Assembly (NCBI RefSeq): GCF_033097505.1
Contig: NZ_AP028654.1
Span: forward strand, 2,608,001 to 2,672,000
Direction of reading: 5' to 3'
DNA from: Helicovermis profundi
GTDB taxonomy: Bacteria; Bacillota; Clostridia; Peptostreptococcales; Acidaminobacteraceae
DNA: 64,000 nucleotides
Both the position numbers and the translations under genes were made by a program. Below, piece after piece: positions 51,143 to 60,271 of this stretch; the first letter of the stretch is position 1; every line of letters starts with the position of its first letter. The notes under the pieces are model-generated. The model saw nothing but the letters and a program-made list of their open reading frames with translations, had not been told where the DNA came from and did no database searches.

Positions 51143-53731
51143 TTAACTAAAAAACTCCATTGTTAAATTGTCTTTTTTTAAGCCATTTTTTATACCATTA
51201 ATAAGTTTTATACTATTTTTCATATCACCAAATAATATTCCGCCAACTAATATGTTTTTATCGAATGTGAATTTTTGGTAATTTCCATTTTTCAAATCAT
51301 CTATTAATATATATGAGTATTTTTCATCATCACTGTTGCCTATATCACCAATAGAAAAGAATTCTAAATCAAATCCACTAAATACAGTTGAAAGAGTAAA
51401 ATGCTCAAACTTCTTATTATCTCCTACAGAATTAGCTCCAGCGATTTCTCCTTGAGTTTGAGAAGCCGGCCATATTCCATACACAAGTGAATCATACTCA
51501 GCAACATCTCCAGCTGCATATATATTCTTAATATTTGATTCCATAAATTCATTTACCTTAATACCTCTATTAATATCTAAAGCAGTATCATTTCCAATGC
51601 TTATATTCGACCTAATTCCAGCTGAAACAATTACTAGTTCTGCATCAATTACTTGACTATCACATAAATGAACTCCACTTACTTTTTCATTTCCTAAAAT
51701 AGCATTCGTACTCATATTCGTAAATACCTTTACTCCAAGCTCACCTAGTCTATTTTTCAAAAATGATGATATTTTTTTATCTAATTGTCTAGAGGCAAGC
51801 GAACGAGAAAGCTCAACAATTGTAACTTTTTTACCAAGTTTAAGCATTGAAAAAGCAGATTCAAGTCCAAGTAATCCTCCACCAAGTATTACAACATTAT
51901 TTACGTTTTCGCTATATTTAATAATTTTATCTACATCATCTATAGTTCTTACTGTAAATACTCCATCTAAATTAATATCAGTAATTGGAGGAACAAAACA
52001 TCTACTACCATTTGCAATAATTAATTTATCATAACTAATTACTTCTAAACCACTAGTAGTAAGAGTTTGGTCTTTATCATTTATTTTATCTATTCTAGTA
52101 TTCAGTTTTAATAAAATATTATTTTCTTTATACCAATCTTCATTTTCAATGTAGAATGATTTTTCGTCATAATCATCAACCATATAATCACTTAACATTG
52201 GTCTATTGTAAGTAATAGTTTTTTCACTAGAAATTATAGTAATTAATGCCACTTTATTTCGCTTTCTAGCAGCTTTTGCAGCTGAAAGTCCAGCTATACC
52301 ATTACCAATAATAACAATATTTAATTCTTCTTCACTTACAAATAAATTTTCTTCTTCAATATATTCTTCAAATTGTTCACTTGATGCACCGCATGTCGGA
52401 CAGATTTCTGGAGGATACTCACCTTCAAAAATATCTCCACAAACAACACATCTCCATTTTTTTATTTTACCATCACTTTCAAATTTGGGTCTGTCGCTTC
52501 TTGAAGTTTTGGTAAATAGAGGTTTTTCAATCGTACCAAGTAAAGTTTTTGCAAATTCTTTACCATAATTAAAGGCTAATTCTTCCTGTGAAATAGAAGG
52601 CTTAAAATTAATCTTAAGACCATCGGCAAATTTATTTGTTCTAACTTGCTTTAGTCTATCTTCTATATTAGAAACGCCCTCACCACTCCATCCATAGCTA
52701 CCAAAAACTGCTGTTAATTTTTTGCTGTGAATAATTGGAGACATACTCATAACCAAATCCCATATTGGTGGAAGTGCGTCGCCATTAATAGTTGGAGTTC
52801 CAAATAAAATTCCATCTGACCATCTTATTTTTTCTAGTACTTTATTCTTATCTTCATAAACCATATCATAAAGAAATACATCAATTAACTTTTCAGACTT
52901 AATTCCTTCAACTATTTTTTCAGCAATAGTTTTTGTGTATCCATATGCTGATACATATGGAACAACAACTGTTTTATTTGTAAAGATTGGCTCCTCAGTT
53001 GACCATTTTCTATAAATATCAACAATTTCCCAAGGATTTTCATCAAGAACTGGTCCATGTCCTGGAAGTATCATATCTATCTCTTTCTTTTCTATCTTCT
53101 TAATTGCACTAAGTAAATACGCTTTAAAAGGGCCAAAAATCATAGTATGATAGTACTTTAATGCTGACATATAATCATCTCTACTCTTTACTTTGCTAAG
53201 CAAAATTTCATCGAAGCTATAATGAGCACCAAAGCTATCACAAGTTATAAGTGCTTTATCTTCTTTTACATAAGTATACATTGAATCTGGCCAGTGTAAA
53301 AAAGGAGCTGAAATAAATTCAAGTGTTTTACCACCTAAATCAATTGTATCACCAGTTGACACTGCAATACTTTCAAATTCCATATTAACTATATTTTTAA
53401 GAAATCTAAGAGCAGTAGTTGAACCAACTATTTTCATATTTGGATTAAGTTTAAGTAATTTTTCAACAGAGCCTACATGATCTGGTTCTGTATGATCAAC
53501 AACGATATATTCAATTTTATTAATATCAATTAATGATTTTAGTTTTTTTATATATTCATCAAAAAATTTAATTTTTACTGTTTCAAATAATGCAATTTTA
53601 TCTTTTCCTTCAACAATATACGAATTATATGACGTTCCAAATTCTGTCTCCATAATAATATCAAAAACCTTTAAATTAGGGTCAAGTGCTCCTACCCAAG
53701 TTATACCATTTTTTAAATTTAACGTATCCAT
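51143..53731 (-). CDS. Flavodiiron protein-rubredoxin-NADH:rubredoxin oxidoreductase fusion
   Basis: 862 aa O2/NO reductase that carries its whole electron chain in one polypeptide. Residues 1-250: MBL-like diiron domain with HTEPDHVGS, CDSFGAH and LPGHGPV. About 255-395: flavodoxin (FMN). About 425-470: rubredoxin with CVVCGDIFEG and CPTCGASS. About 475-862: FAD/NAD(P)H reductase with IIGNGIAGLSAAK, ILGGGLLGLES and AAGDVAEYD. This domain order matches the large multidomain flavodiiron class described in some anaerobes. It has a consensus promoter at 53777-53805 and precedes cls and lspA. Confidence 0.93.
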   Translation of the reverse strand: MDTLNLKNGITWVGALDPNLKVFDIIMETEFGTSYNSYIVEGKDKIALFETVKIKFFDEYIKKLKSLIDINKIEYIVVDHTEPDHVGSVEKLLKLNPNMKIVGSTTALRFLKNIVNMEFESIAVSTGDTIDLGGKTLEFISAPFLHWPDSMYTYVKEDKALITCDSFGAHYSFDEILLSKVKSRDDYMSALKYYHTMIFGPFKAYLLSAIKKIEKKEIDMILPGHGPVLDENPWEIVDIYRKWSTEEPIFTNKTVVVPYVSAYGYTKTIAEKIVEGIKSEKLIDVFLYDMVYEDKNKVLEKIRWSDGILFGTPTINGDALPPIWDLVMSMSPIIHSKKLTAVFGSYGWSGEGVSNIEDRLKQVRTNKFADGLKINFKPSISQEELAFNYGKEFAKTLLGTIEKPLFTKTSRSDRPKFESDGKIKKWRCVVCGDIFEGEYPPEICPTCGASSEQFEEYIEEENLFVSEEELNIVIIGNGIAGLSAAKAARKRNKVALITIISSEKTITYNRPMLSDYMVDDYDEKSFYIENEDWYKENNILLKLNTRIDKINDKDQTLTTSGLEVISYDKLIIANGSRCFVPPITDINLDGVFTVRTIDDVDKIIKYSENVNNVVILGGGLLGLESAFSMLKLGKKVTIVELSRSLASRQLDKKISSFLKNRLGELGVKVFTNMSTNAILGNEKVSGVHLCDSQVIDAELVIVSAGIRSNISIGNDTALDINRGIKVNEFMESNIKNIYAAGDVAEYDSLVYGIWPASQTQGEIAGANSVGDNKKFEHFTLSTVFSGFDLEFFSIGDIGNSDDEKYSYILIDDLKNGNYQKFTFDKNILVGGILFGDMKNSIKLINGIKNGLKKDNLTMEFFS

Positions 53732-53776
53732 ATTTCCTCCTTGTATTAATTTCTTATTTGAAATGATTACATTTTA

Positions 53777-53805
53777 ATTATATTGATTCGTTTATATTTT
53801 GTCAA
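53777..53805 (-). promoter_or_regulatory. Promoter of the flavodiiron fusion gene
   Basis: Perfect consensus: TTGACA (53800-53805), 17 bp, TATAAT (53777-53782), suggesting high expression. Confidence 0.8.
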
Positions 53806-53834
53806 TGTTTTTATTTGATATTATTTTTCTCTAA

Positions 53835-54479
53835 TTACAGATTTTTTATACTTACTTCAACTCTAAATATTGGGTTTCCTTTTAACATAAATTTTTCTTC
53901 ATATTCCGTAGTTACATTTTCCTCAAAATCATCACTTGCTAGATCTAGACTAATATTTTTCATTTTTAAGTCTAGTTCACTGAATTCATTTAATGAAAAC
54001 TGAAATAGTTTTCTATTATCCGTTTTAAAATGAATCCAACCATCTTCAGCTAAAATAGTTTTATATTTATTTAAAAATACTCTATGAGTCAGTCTTCTTT
54101 TTGCATGTCTTTTTTTATGCCATGGATCACAAAAATTAATATATATTCTATCTAACTCATCTTTGTCAAAAGCCTCTTCTATAAATTCAACATTAAATAG
54201 CATAAATTTCAAATTGCTTAATTTTAGTTCTTCAACTTTCTGCATTGCTTTATATAGAACTTCTGCTTTATATTCAATTGCTATATAATTAATATCAGGA
54301 TTTTTTGCTGCTAAAGTAGTTATGAATTTACCTTTTCCCGTTCCAAATTCAGAGTAAATAGGATTGTCATTGCCAAATATTTCTCTCCATTTTCCCTTTG
54401 TTTCTTTTGGATTTTCTATAATATAATTTTTTTTAGAAAAAATAAATTCTTCTGCGCCAGGTATATTTCTAAGTCTCAT
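53835..54479 (-). CDS. trmB: tRNA (guanine-N7)-methyltransferase
   Basis: Makes m7G46 in tRNA with SAM. EFGTGKGKFI is the SAM motif, INFCDPWHKKRHAKRRL the catalytic/tRNA-binding region (PWPKKRH in most members, His here for Pro), and FKTDNR follows. I favour the start at 54479 (MRLRNIPGAEEF, 214 aa), which matches the N-terminus usual in the family. An upstream ATG at 54527 would add 16 basic residues that contain the better ribosome-like AAAGGAG, so the start is uncertain. Confidence 0.9.
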   Translation of the reverse strand: MRLRNIPGAEEFIFSKKNYIIENPKETKGKWREIFGNDNPIYSEFGTGKGKFITTLAAKNPDINYIAIEYKAEVLYKAMQKVEELKLSNLKFMLFNVEFIEEAFDKDELDRIYINFCDPWHKKRHAKRRLTHRVFLNKYKTILAEDGWIHFKTDNRKLFQFSLNEFSELDLKMKNISLDLASDDFEENVTTEYEEKFMLKGNPIFRVEVSIKNL

Positions 54480-54551
54480 CTTTCTTTGTATACTAAATTT
54501 ATTTCTTAGTATAACTCTCCTTTTCATTTATAGTTTATTTTAATTATAACA

Positions 54552-54584
54552 TAAAAAGAGTTACCGTAATAAACGATAACTCTT
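54552..54584 (-). terminator. Terminator after pyrE
   Basis: Minus strand: AAGAGTTA / TAACTCTT stem, extended by CGT / ACG, then five T. Confidence 0.8.
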
Positions 54585-54594
54585 AAATAACATT

Positions 54595-55224
54595 TTATTT
54601 TGTAAACATTGTTGGATTTTTATTCCACTTTTTTAGTAGATCAATTGATTCTTTATTAAATTTTTTTGTTTGGCTTAAATACTCTATTAGGTTATTATAA
54701 TCCGTAATTGTTTCAAATTCTTTATTAATATTTTTAAAAGCTTCACTAAGTTTTGAAAAATTATAATTAAATATTCCATACACTTTTAAAACCTTTGCTC
54801 CTGCTTCTTCAATTGCTTCAACTGCATTAATAGAACTTCCTCCTGTTGAAAATAAATCTTCAATTAAAATAACTCTATCTCCATTTTTAAGAACACCTTC
54901 AATTTGGTTTCCTTTTCCATGTGCTTTTTTTCCGCTTCTTACATATATCATTGGCTTATCAAGTATATCTGCAACTAACATTGCATGTGGAATACCCGCA
55001 GTTGCAGTTCCTGCAATCACATCATATTCATTAAAATCTTTCTTTATCATTTTACAAAATTCATTTGCAACTTTTTTTCTAAAATCGGGATAGCTTATTA
55101 TTAATCTATTATCACAGTATATAGGAGATTTAATTCCCGATACCCAAGTAAATAAATTATTTTCATCTTTTACCGAAACTGCTCCAATTTCTAACAATCC
55201 TTTAGTAATTTCAATTTTTGACAT
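54595..55224 (-). CDS. pyrE: Orotate phosphoribosyltransferase
   Basis: Converts orotate and PRPP to OMP in pyrimidine synthesis. The PRPP-binding motif VILIEDLFSTGGSS is near residue 112, and KSPIYCDNR at the orotate pocket. 209 aa. It stands alone here with no other pyr genes, but its leader carries a PyrR-binding site, so its expression should follow the pyrimidine state. Confidence 0.94.
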   Translation of the reverse strand: MSKIEITKGLLEIGAVSVKDENNLFTWVSGIKSPIYCDNRLIISYPDFRKKVANEFCKMIKKDFNEYDVIAGTATAGIPHAMLVADILDKPMIYVRSGKKAHGKGNQIEGVLKNGDRVILIEDLFSTGGSSINAVEAIEEAGAKVLKVYGIFNYNFSKLSEAFKNINKEFETITDYNNLIEYLSQTKKFNKESIDLLKKWNKNPTMFTK

Positions 55225-55320
55225 AAAAAAATGGCCTCCTATAAAGCCCTTTAATCACGCACTACCTATTAGTGTCGCCTTTTAGCCTCTCTGGACTATA
55301 TTAAAGGTGCTACTTATTTA
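55225..55320 (-). promoter_or_regulatory. PyrR-type leader of pyrE
   Basis: The minus strand carries AGTCCAGAGAGGCT (55284-55297), the known PyrR-binding loop, capped by CCTTT / AAAGG (55278-55307). CCTTTAAT in this hairpin can instead pair with ATTAAAGG downstream, giving the alternative fold. A short hairpin GGCTT-TATAGG-AGGCC, followed by ATTTTTTT, contains the pyrE ribosome site, so repression could act on transcription or translation. A PyrR protein is not encoded in the window. Confidence 0.85.
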
Positions 55321-55325
55321 TTCTT

Positions 55326-55354
55326 AGTTTATATACTAGTTAATTCTATGTCAA
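55326..55354 (-). promoter_or_regulatory. Promoter of pyrE
   Basis: Minus strand: TTGACA (55349-55354), 17 bp, TAAACT (55326-55331). Confidence 0.65.
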
Positions 55355-55383
55355 GACTTTTCTAATGTTATTTATTATAATTA

Positions 55384-55420
55384 AAAAACAGATAATCTTT
55401 TATTCAAAGTTTATCTGCTT
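55384..55420 (-). terminator. Terminator after opuAA
   Basis: Minus strand: AGATAAACTTT / AAAGATTATCT imperfect stem, then six T. Confidence 0.7.
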
Positions 55421-55457
55421 AAAATATAAATGAAATTTCCTACTCAGTAATTAAAAT

Positions 55458-56630
55458 TTATATTAGTGATTTTAATATAGAACTTCTAGGAATAATCCCT
55501 TTTATACAACCCTTATCATCTAAAACTGCTAATGGATACGCTGATTCCAAAGCTTCATTAATAATGTCTTTTATATAACTATTTTTTTTAACAACTTTAT
55601 AATCCGTTCTAAGAACATCTACAATCTCAAGATTTTCATTAATGGCCTTAATGCAATCATCTATATTTACAACACCTTTAAGAACTCTTTCTTTGTCTAC
55701 AATAAATGTATAATCTAAATCTCGTGATTCCATTTCTTTAATAATTAGTTTTGGAGACATCGTAAGCGTACCTTTTAGTCTTAATTTTCTCATAATGTCT
55801 TTACTTTTTAAAATCCGTATTTTATCTATGTCTTTAATAAAATTTTCAATATACTCATCGGCAGGATTATCAAAAAAATCTTTATGTGTTCCAATTTGAA
55901 TAATCTCCCCGTCTTTTAATACAGCAATTCTATCCCCAAGTATAAAAGCTTCATTTACATCATGTGTAATAAAAATCATAGTTTTTTTTACTTCTGATTG
56001 AATATCTAAAAGTTCTATATGCATATCACTTCTTATAAGTGGGTCTAATGCACTAAAAGGCTCATCCATAAGTAAGATATCTGGATCATTTGCTAATGCT
56101 CTAGCAAGTCCAACACGTTGTTGCATACCACCACTTAATTCATGTATATAAGAATCTTTCCACTCAGTAAGACCTACTGAATCTAGTGTATCTTTAGATA
56201 ATTTATATCTATCATCTTTGTTAATTTTCTTTACTTCTAAACCAAATTCAACATTCTCTAAAACAGTTCTATGACTAAATAAACCAAAATGCTGAAATAC
56301 CATAGAAACTTTATTTTGACGAAATTTTCTAAGTTCTTTAATGTTATAATCTATAATATTTTCACCATCTACAAAAATTTCACCATCAGTAGGTTTGTTA
56401 AGCAAATTCAAACACCTTATAAGTGTTGATTTCCCACTACCTGATAAACCCATAATAACAAAAATCTCACCCTCATTAACTTCAAAACTAACATTATTAA
56501 GTCCTACAACATTTCCTGTGCTCTTTAATATATCGTTTTTATTCATTCCAGAGCTAAGGTGTTTAAGAATTTTTTTAGGATTTTTCCCAAATACTTTTGT
56601 CAAATTTTTCACTTCTAACTTAATTGGCAT
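55458..56630 (-). CDS. opuAA: Glycine betaine/proline ABC transporter ATPase
   Basis: Energises uptake of compatible solutes. Walker A GLSGSGKST near residue 60, signature LSGGMQQRVGLARAL near 163, Walker B ILLMDEPFSALDP. A C-terminal CBS pair (about 275-390) is the module that senses ionic strength in OpuA-type systems. 390 aa. Last gene of opuAC-opuAB-opuAA, 9 bp after opuAB. Confidence 0.94.
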   Translation of the reverse strand: MPIKLEVKNLTKVFGKNPKKILKHLSSGMNKNDILKSTGNVVGLNNVSFEVNEGEIFVIMGLSGSGKSTLIRCLNLLNKPTDGEIFVDGENIIDYNIKELRKFRQNKVSMVFQHFGLFSHRTVLENVEFGLEVKKINKDDRYKLSKDTLDSVGLTEWKDSYIHELSGGMQQRVGLARALANDPDILLMDEPFSALDPLIRSDMHIELLDIQSEVKKTMIFITHDVNEAFILGDRIAVLKDGEIIQIGTHKDFFDNPADEYIENFIKDIDKIRILKSKDIMRKLRLKGTLTMSPKLIIKEMESRDLDYTFIVDKERVLKGVVNIDDCIKAINENLEIVDVLRTDYKVVKKNSYIKDIINEALESAYPLAVLDDKGCIKGIIPRSSILKSLI

Positions 56631-56639
56631 ATCCCTCTC

Positions 56640-57488
56640 CTATTTTTCTATTTCAAATTTACTTCCTATAGCTTGTGTTAAACGATCTATTATAATAGCT
56701 AATAAAACAATGCTCGTTCCTGCTTCAACACCCATTCCAATATCGGTTCTGTTAATTGCAATTAATACATTATAACCAAGTCCTTTTGCTCCAATCATAG
56801 AAGCTATAACTACCATAGACATAGCCATCATGGTAGTTTGATTTACACCAGCCATAATAGTAGGTAGTGCTTGTGGTAATTCCACTTTTATTAAAATTTG
56901 CCACTGAGTTGCGCCAAATGAATTTGCAGCTTCAAGCATCTCACTAGATACACTCTTAATTGCAAGCGTAGTTAATCTAATAACCGGCGGAAGTGAATAA
57001 ATCATTGTTGCAAATACGGCTGGAACTGATCCAAGACCAAATAACATAATTGCAGGGATTAAATATACAAAACTTGGCATTGTTTGCATTGCATCAAGAA
57101 CTGGTTTAGAATATCTTTCAAATTTTTCTTTATATGCAGAAAATATTCCTATAGGAATACCTATAATTAAAGAAATTAAAACTGATGTTAAAACTATTGC
57201 AAGAGTCAGCATTGTATCATTCCAATAGCCAAGTAAGCCTATTGTTAATAACATTAGAGAAAAACTTATTCCAGCTTTTATACTTTTAACTTTCCAACCA
57301 ATTAAGAATAATAAAATTAAAAGAACAAACCAAGGAATAGCAATCAACCCTCTTTGTATTCCAATTAAGAACCACAATATAATTCCTTTAATACTGTCAA
57401 AAAAACCTTCGTAATTTATTGTAATCCATTTTATGAAAGTTTCTACTGGATCGCCTAAATGAATTCTAAACAAATTTGGAAACCCCAT
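56640..57488 (-). CDS. opuAB: Glycine betaine/proline ABC transporter permease
   Basis: ProW-like permease with six to seven TM helices. The EAA loop region EAANSFGATQWQILIKVELPQALPTIMAGV is conserved. 282 aa. Middle gene of the operon; a strong hairpin lies between opuAC and it. Confidence 0.94.
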   Translation of the reverse strand: MGFPNLFRIHLGDPVETFIKWITINYEGFFDSIKGIILWFLIGIQRGLIAIPWFVLLILLFLIGWKVKSIKAGISFSLMLLTIGLLGYWNDTMLTLAIVLTSVLISLIIGIPIGIFSAYKEKFERYSKPVLDAMQTMPSFVYLIPAIMLFGLGSVPAVFATMIYSLPPVIRLTTLAIKSVSSEMLEAANSFGATQWQILIKVELPQALPTIMAGVNQTTMMAMSMVVIASMIGAKGLGYNVLIAINRTDIGMGVEAGTSIVLLAIIIDRLTQAIGSKFEIEK

Positions 57489-57508
57489 AATACACCTCCC
57501 TGTAAAAG

Positions 57509-57541
57509 CAAATAAAAAGCAAATGATTTGCTTTTTATTTG
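57509..57541 (-). terminator. Intra-operon hairpin between opuAC and opuAB
   Basis: 14-bp stem CAAATAAAAAGCAA / TTGCTTTTTATTTG, 5-nt loop. It probably acts as a leaky terminator or 3' stabiliser giving more binding protein than permease. Confidence 0.65.
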
Positions 57542-57549
57542 TCTTTTAT

Positions 57550-58563
57550 TTATTTTAATGTAGCTAATACTTTTTTGTAAATATCTTCCGAAACCCACTG
57601 CTTCCAAACATCCTGTTTTTCCTCTAAAAACCATTTCGCAGTTTCATTAATATCTGCATCATTATTCATCATATATGCAAGAGACTCACTAATTAAAAGA
57701 GAATTCGTTTTATATTTTGATAAAAACTCAACAACGTCTGGATCATTTTCGTAAGTTGCTTTATCTACTGTAATTGTACAATCAACGGTTTTAAATTCAC
57801 ACTTATATCCATCATCCCATAAAGCTTGATCAAATGGCGCTTCACCTAATCGTACAATTTCATATTTTCCACTAACCCACGTAGGCTCCCAGTAGTAACC
57901 TACCCATGGTTTACCTTTTTCATAAGCCGCAGATAAAGAGGCAGATAATGCTGAATCTGAACCAGAACTTACAAGGTTAAATTTTTTATCCAATCCATAT
58001 AATTTATACTTTGCTTCCATTACCTCAGATACTGCCCATGAAGGTGGAGCATTAACTATTGCTCCCATACCTGGATCTTCTTGATCTGGGAACAGCTCGC
58101 TATATTTATTAAGATCTTCTACTGTTTTTAAATCTGGTGCAAGAGCTTTAATTCCTCTTGATTCATCACCCTCAATTAAATACTTTGGAACATAAAAGCC
58201 CTGCGCATTATCATCAAAGTTAACTCCAACTTCAACAATCGATCCATCTTTAACTGCAGTATGATATGATTCTAAATTATCTGGCCAATTTTCCATAAAT
58301 ATATTAACATCACCTTTAGCGTGTGCTGTTATTAAATTCGGACTTGAACCAGGAATCATCTCAATTTCATATCCATATCCCTTTTCTAATATATAACCAG
58401 CTACTGCATTATGCAGTCTAATACTATCCCAACTGGCATCAGCAAATACCAATTTTTTATTTACTTCTGTAGTTGAATCTTTTTTAACTTCATTCGTAGT
58501 TCCACAACCAGCCAATGAAATTAATAATATTAGTGCAAGTATTACAATTAAAACCTTCTTCAA
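57550..58563 (-). CDS. opuAC: Glycine betaine-binding lipoprotein
   Basis: Extracellular lipid-anchored substrate-binding protein: signal peptide with lipobox LAGC (Cys about residue 20), then the OpuAC fold. Aromatic-rich loops (YYWEPTW, FMENWPDN) are suitable for betaine binding. Start is TTG 58563 after GGGGG. 337 aa. First gene of the operon, after a TTGACA-17-TATACT promoter. It would depend on the signal peptidase II encoded at 49092. Confidence 0.93.
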   Translation of the reverse strand: MKKVLIVILALILLISLAGCGTTNEVKKDSTTEVNKKLVFADASWDSIRLHNAVAGYILEKGYGYEIEMIPGSSPNLITAHAKGDVNIFMENWPDNLESYHTAVKDGSIVEVGVNFDDNAQGFYVPKYLIEGDESRGIKALAPDLKTVEDLNKYSELFPDQEDPGMGAIVNAPPSWAVSEVMEAKYKLYGLDKKFNLVSSGSDSALSASLSAAYEKGKPWVGYYWEPTWVSGKYEIVRLGEAPFDQALWDDGYKCEFKTVDCTITVDKATYENDPDVVEFLSKYKTNSLLISESLAYMMNNDADINETAKWFLEEKQDVWKQWVSEDIYKKVLATLK

Positions 58564-58591
58564 AATGTTTCCCCCTTTATGTTCTAATTAT

Positions 58592-58620
58592 AGTATATTT
58601 TTATATTTGCTATATGTCAA
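58592..58620 (-). promoter_or_regulatory. Promoter of the opuA operon
   Basis: Minus strand: TTGACA (58615-58620), 17 bp, TATACT (58592-58597). Confidence 0.75.
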
Positions 58621-58697
58621 ATCTTAAAACGCACTTAAACAGCCATTTTATCTAAAATCAATCAGTAAATGTTTCAATTATTTAACACTTTGCAATG

Positions 58698-58728
58698 GTA
58701 AAGGCAAGTACTCTACAGAATACTTGCC
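58698..58728 (-). terminator. Hairpin after the DUF4015 gene
   Basis: Arms AAGGCAAGTA / TACTTGCCTT; the minus-strand T tract is short (TTTACC). Confidence 0.6.
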
Positions 58729-58749
58729 TTATTAATATATAATATAAAA

Positions 58750-60261
58750 TTAATTTGTTAACGCACCTTCATGATAATAATTTCCAGAATTCCAAAGAAT
58801 ATATTCATTAATATTATTATCTTTTAAGGCTTTAATCTGAAGTCTTACTTCATTATCACCATACTTGATATGACCTTTTACCCAAGGTGCTGTAAAATCC
58901 TGAATCCAAGGTCTAATTTTTGCTGGAGTTACTAAATTTTCGTCTCTTTTTATTGCATCTTTCACGCATCTATCAACAGTTTCATATGGAAATGCATCTG
59001 GAACAGATAAACCATAATTTCCTTCTCCATAATGACTTGGATAAATCATTGGTGAAATAACATCAGCTACATTTGACAGAGCTTCCCATTGCTGACCAAT
59101 TCCTACATCACCACTAGTTGAAGCACTCCATCCAAATACATCAGCAGAAATATAAACATGGTATGGACTTAATTCCTTATATGCATACTTTAAAAAATTT
59201 TGTATTGCTTCAGTCTTGTTTTCATTAAGTAAATTCTTATAATCTAAATTTTTATCTAATTTACCACCACCAGATGCTGGAAACCTTACATAATCAAATT
59301 GAATTTCATTAAATCCAACTTTTGCTGCATCCTTTGCAATCTGAACATTATACTCCCAAAGTTTTCTATCATATGGAGACGACCATATCATTCCATTATT
59401 TACGTATAACTGAGAAGAATTTTGATAAGTAATGGCTCTATCTCTATGTTCTTTTGCATATCTTGGAGATTTAAATGATACAATCCTTGCAATTAAATAG
59501 ATATTATTATCTTTTAATTTTTTTACAAAACTTTCAATATCTTTAATATAAGTCACTTTATTAGCGACTGGAGTAATATTTTCTGCATCTTTTGAATAAA
59601 ACAATAAATTTCCATTATCATCTTTTACATCAATTACAAAAGTATTAATATCCGTATTTTTAGCAAGATCAATCAATTTATCAATTCTTTTAGTTGATGC
59701 ACTGTGCCCAGTTACATATACACCTTTAACATTTACGTAGGGATTATCTGGGTATCCTTTAGTCTTATCAAATTTTTGATAATCAACATTTTTGTATTTT
59801 TTATGAATCATTTCTGATAAATCTTTTGTAATATATTTTGTATCTAATGTGTATTCTAATAAATCATTATATTTTTTTCTAACAACTACATTAGATGGAT
59901 CTTCACCATTAATAAGAACTAATGTATCCCCTTTATTAAATACAGTAAATTCGCTTGAACTATTGTTGATTAAAGTAGCTCTAACGTTATTTGATTTTAT
60001 ATAATAGGTATTTTCTATTATATATTTTTTAACTTTTTCTGCTCTTTCTTTTCTTGCCTCTTCAATATATTTTAAAATATTTTCTTCATTATTTTTTTCT
60101 ATTATTCTAATTTCTTTATCAAGTTTAATAAGTATACTCGTTTCACTTCTCATTTTTTCAAGTGCTTCTGACTTCTTATTATCTGCTGTAATCTTAAAAA
60201 CTAATACAAATGCAACTACTACTACAAAGAAACTAATAATACCTATTCTAACTTTTTTCAC
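58750..60261 (-). CDS. Putative glycoside hydrolase (DUF4015 family), membrane-anchored
   Basis: 503 aa. An uncleaved N-terminal TM anchor (about 5-22), a helical and a beta-rich linker region (about 30-180), then a TIM-barrel-like DUF4015 domain (about 185-500) with FVIDVKDDNGN, ARIVSFKSPRYA, FNEIQFDYVRFPASGG and MIYPSHYG. The family is related to putative glycosidases; substrate and activity are unproven. Probably acts outside the membrane on cell-wall or exopolysaccharide. The nitroreductase gene lies 10 bp upstream in the same orientation. Confidence 0.85.
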   Translation of the reverse strand: MKKVRIGIISFFVVVVAFVLVFKITADNKKSEALEKMRSETSILIKLDKEIRIIEKNNEENILKYIEEARKERAEKVKKYIIENTYYIKSNNVRATLINNSSSEFTVFNKGDTLVLINGEDPSNVVVRKKYNDLLEYTLDTKYITKDLSEMIHKKYKNVDYQKFDKTKGYPDNPYVNVKGVYVTGHSASTKRIDKLIDLAKNTDINTFVIDVKDDNGNLLFYSKDAENITPVANKVTYIKDIESFVKKLKDNNIYLIARIVSFKSPRYAKEHRDRAITYQNSSQLYVNNGMIWSSPYDRKLWEYNVQIAKDAAKVGFNEIQFDYVRFPASGGGKLDKNLDYKNLLNENKTEAIQNFLKYAYKELSPYHVYISADVFGWSASTSGDVGIGQQWEALSNVADVISPMIYPSHYGEGNYGLSVPDAFPYETVDRCVKDAIKRDENLVTPAKIRPWIQDFTAPWVKGHIKYGDNEVRLQIKALKDNNINEYILWNSGNYYHEGALTN

Positions 60262-60271
60262 ATTTCACCTC

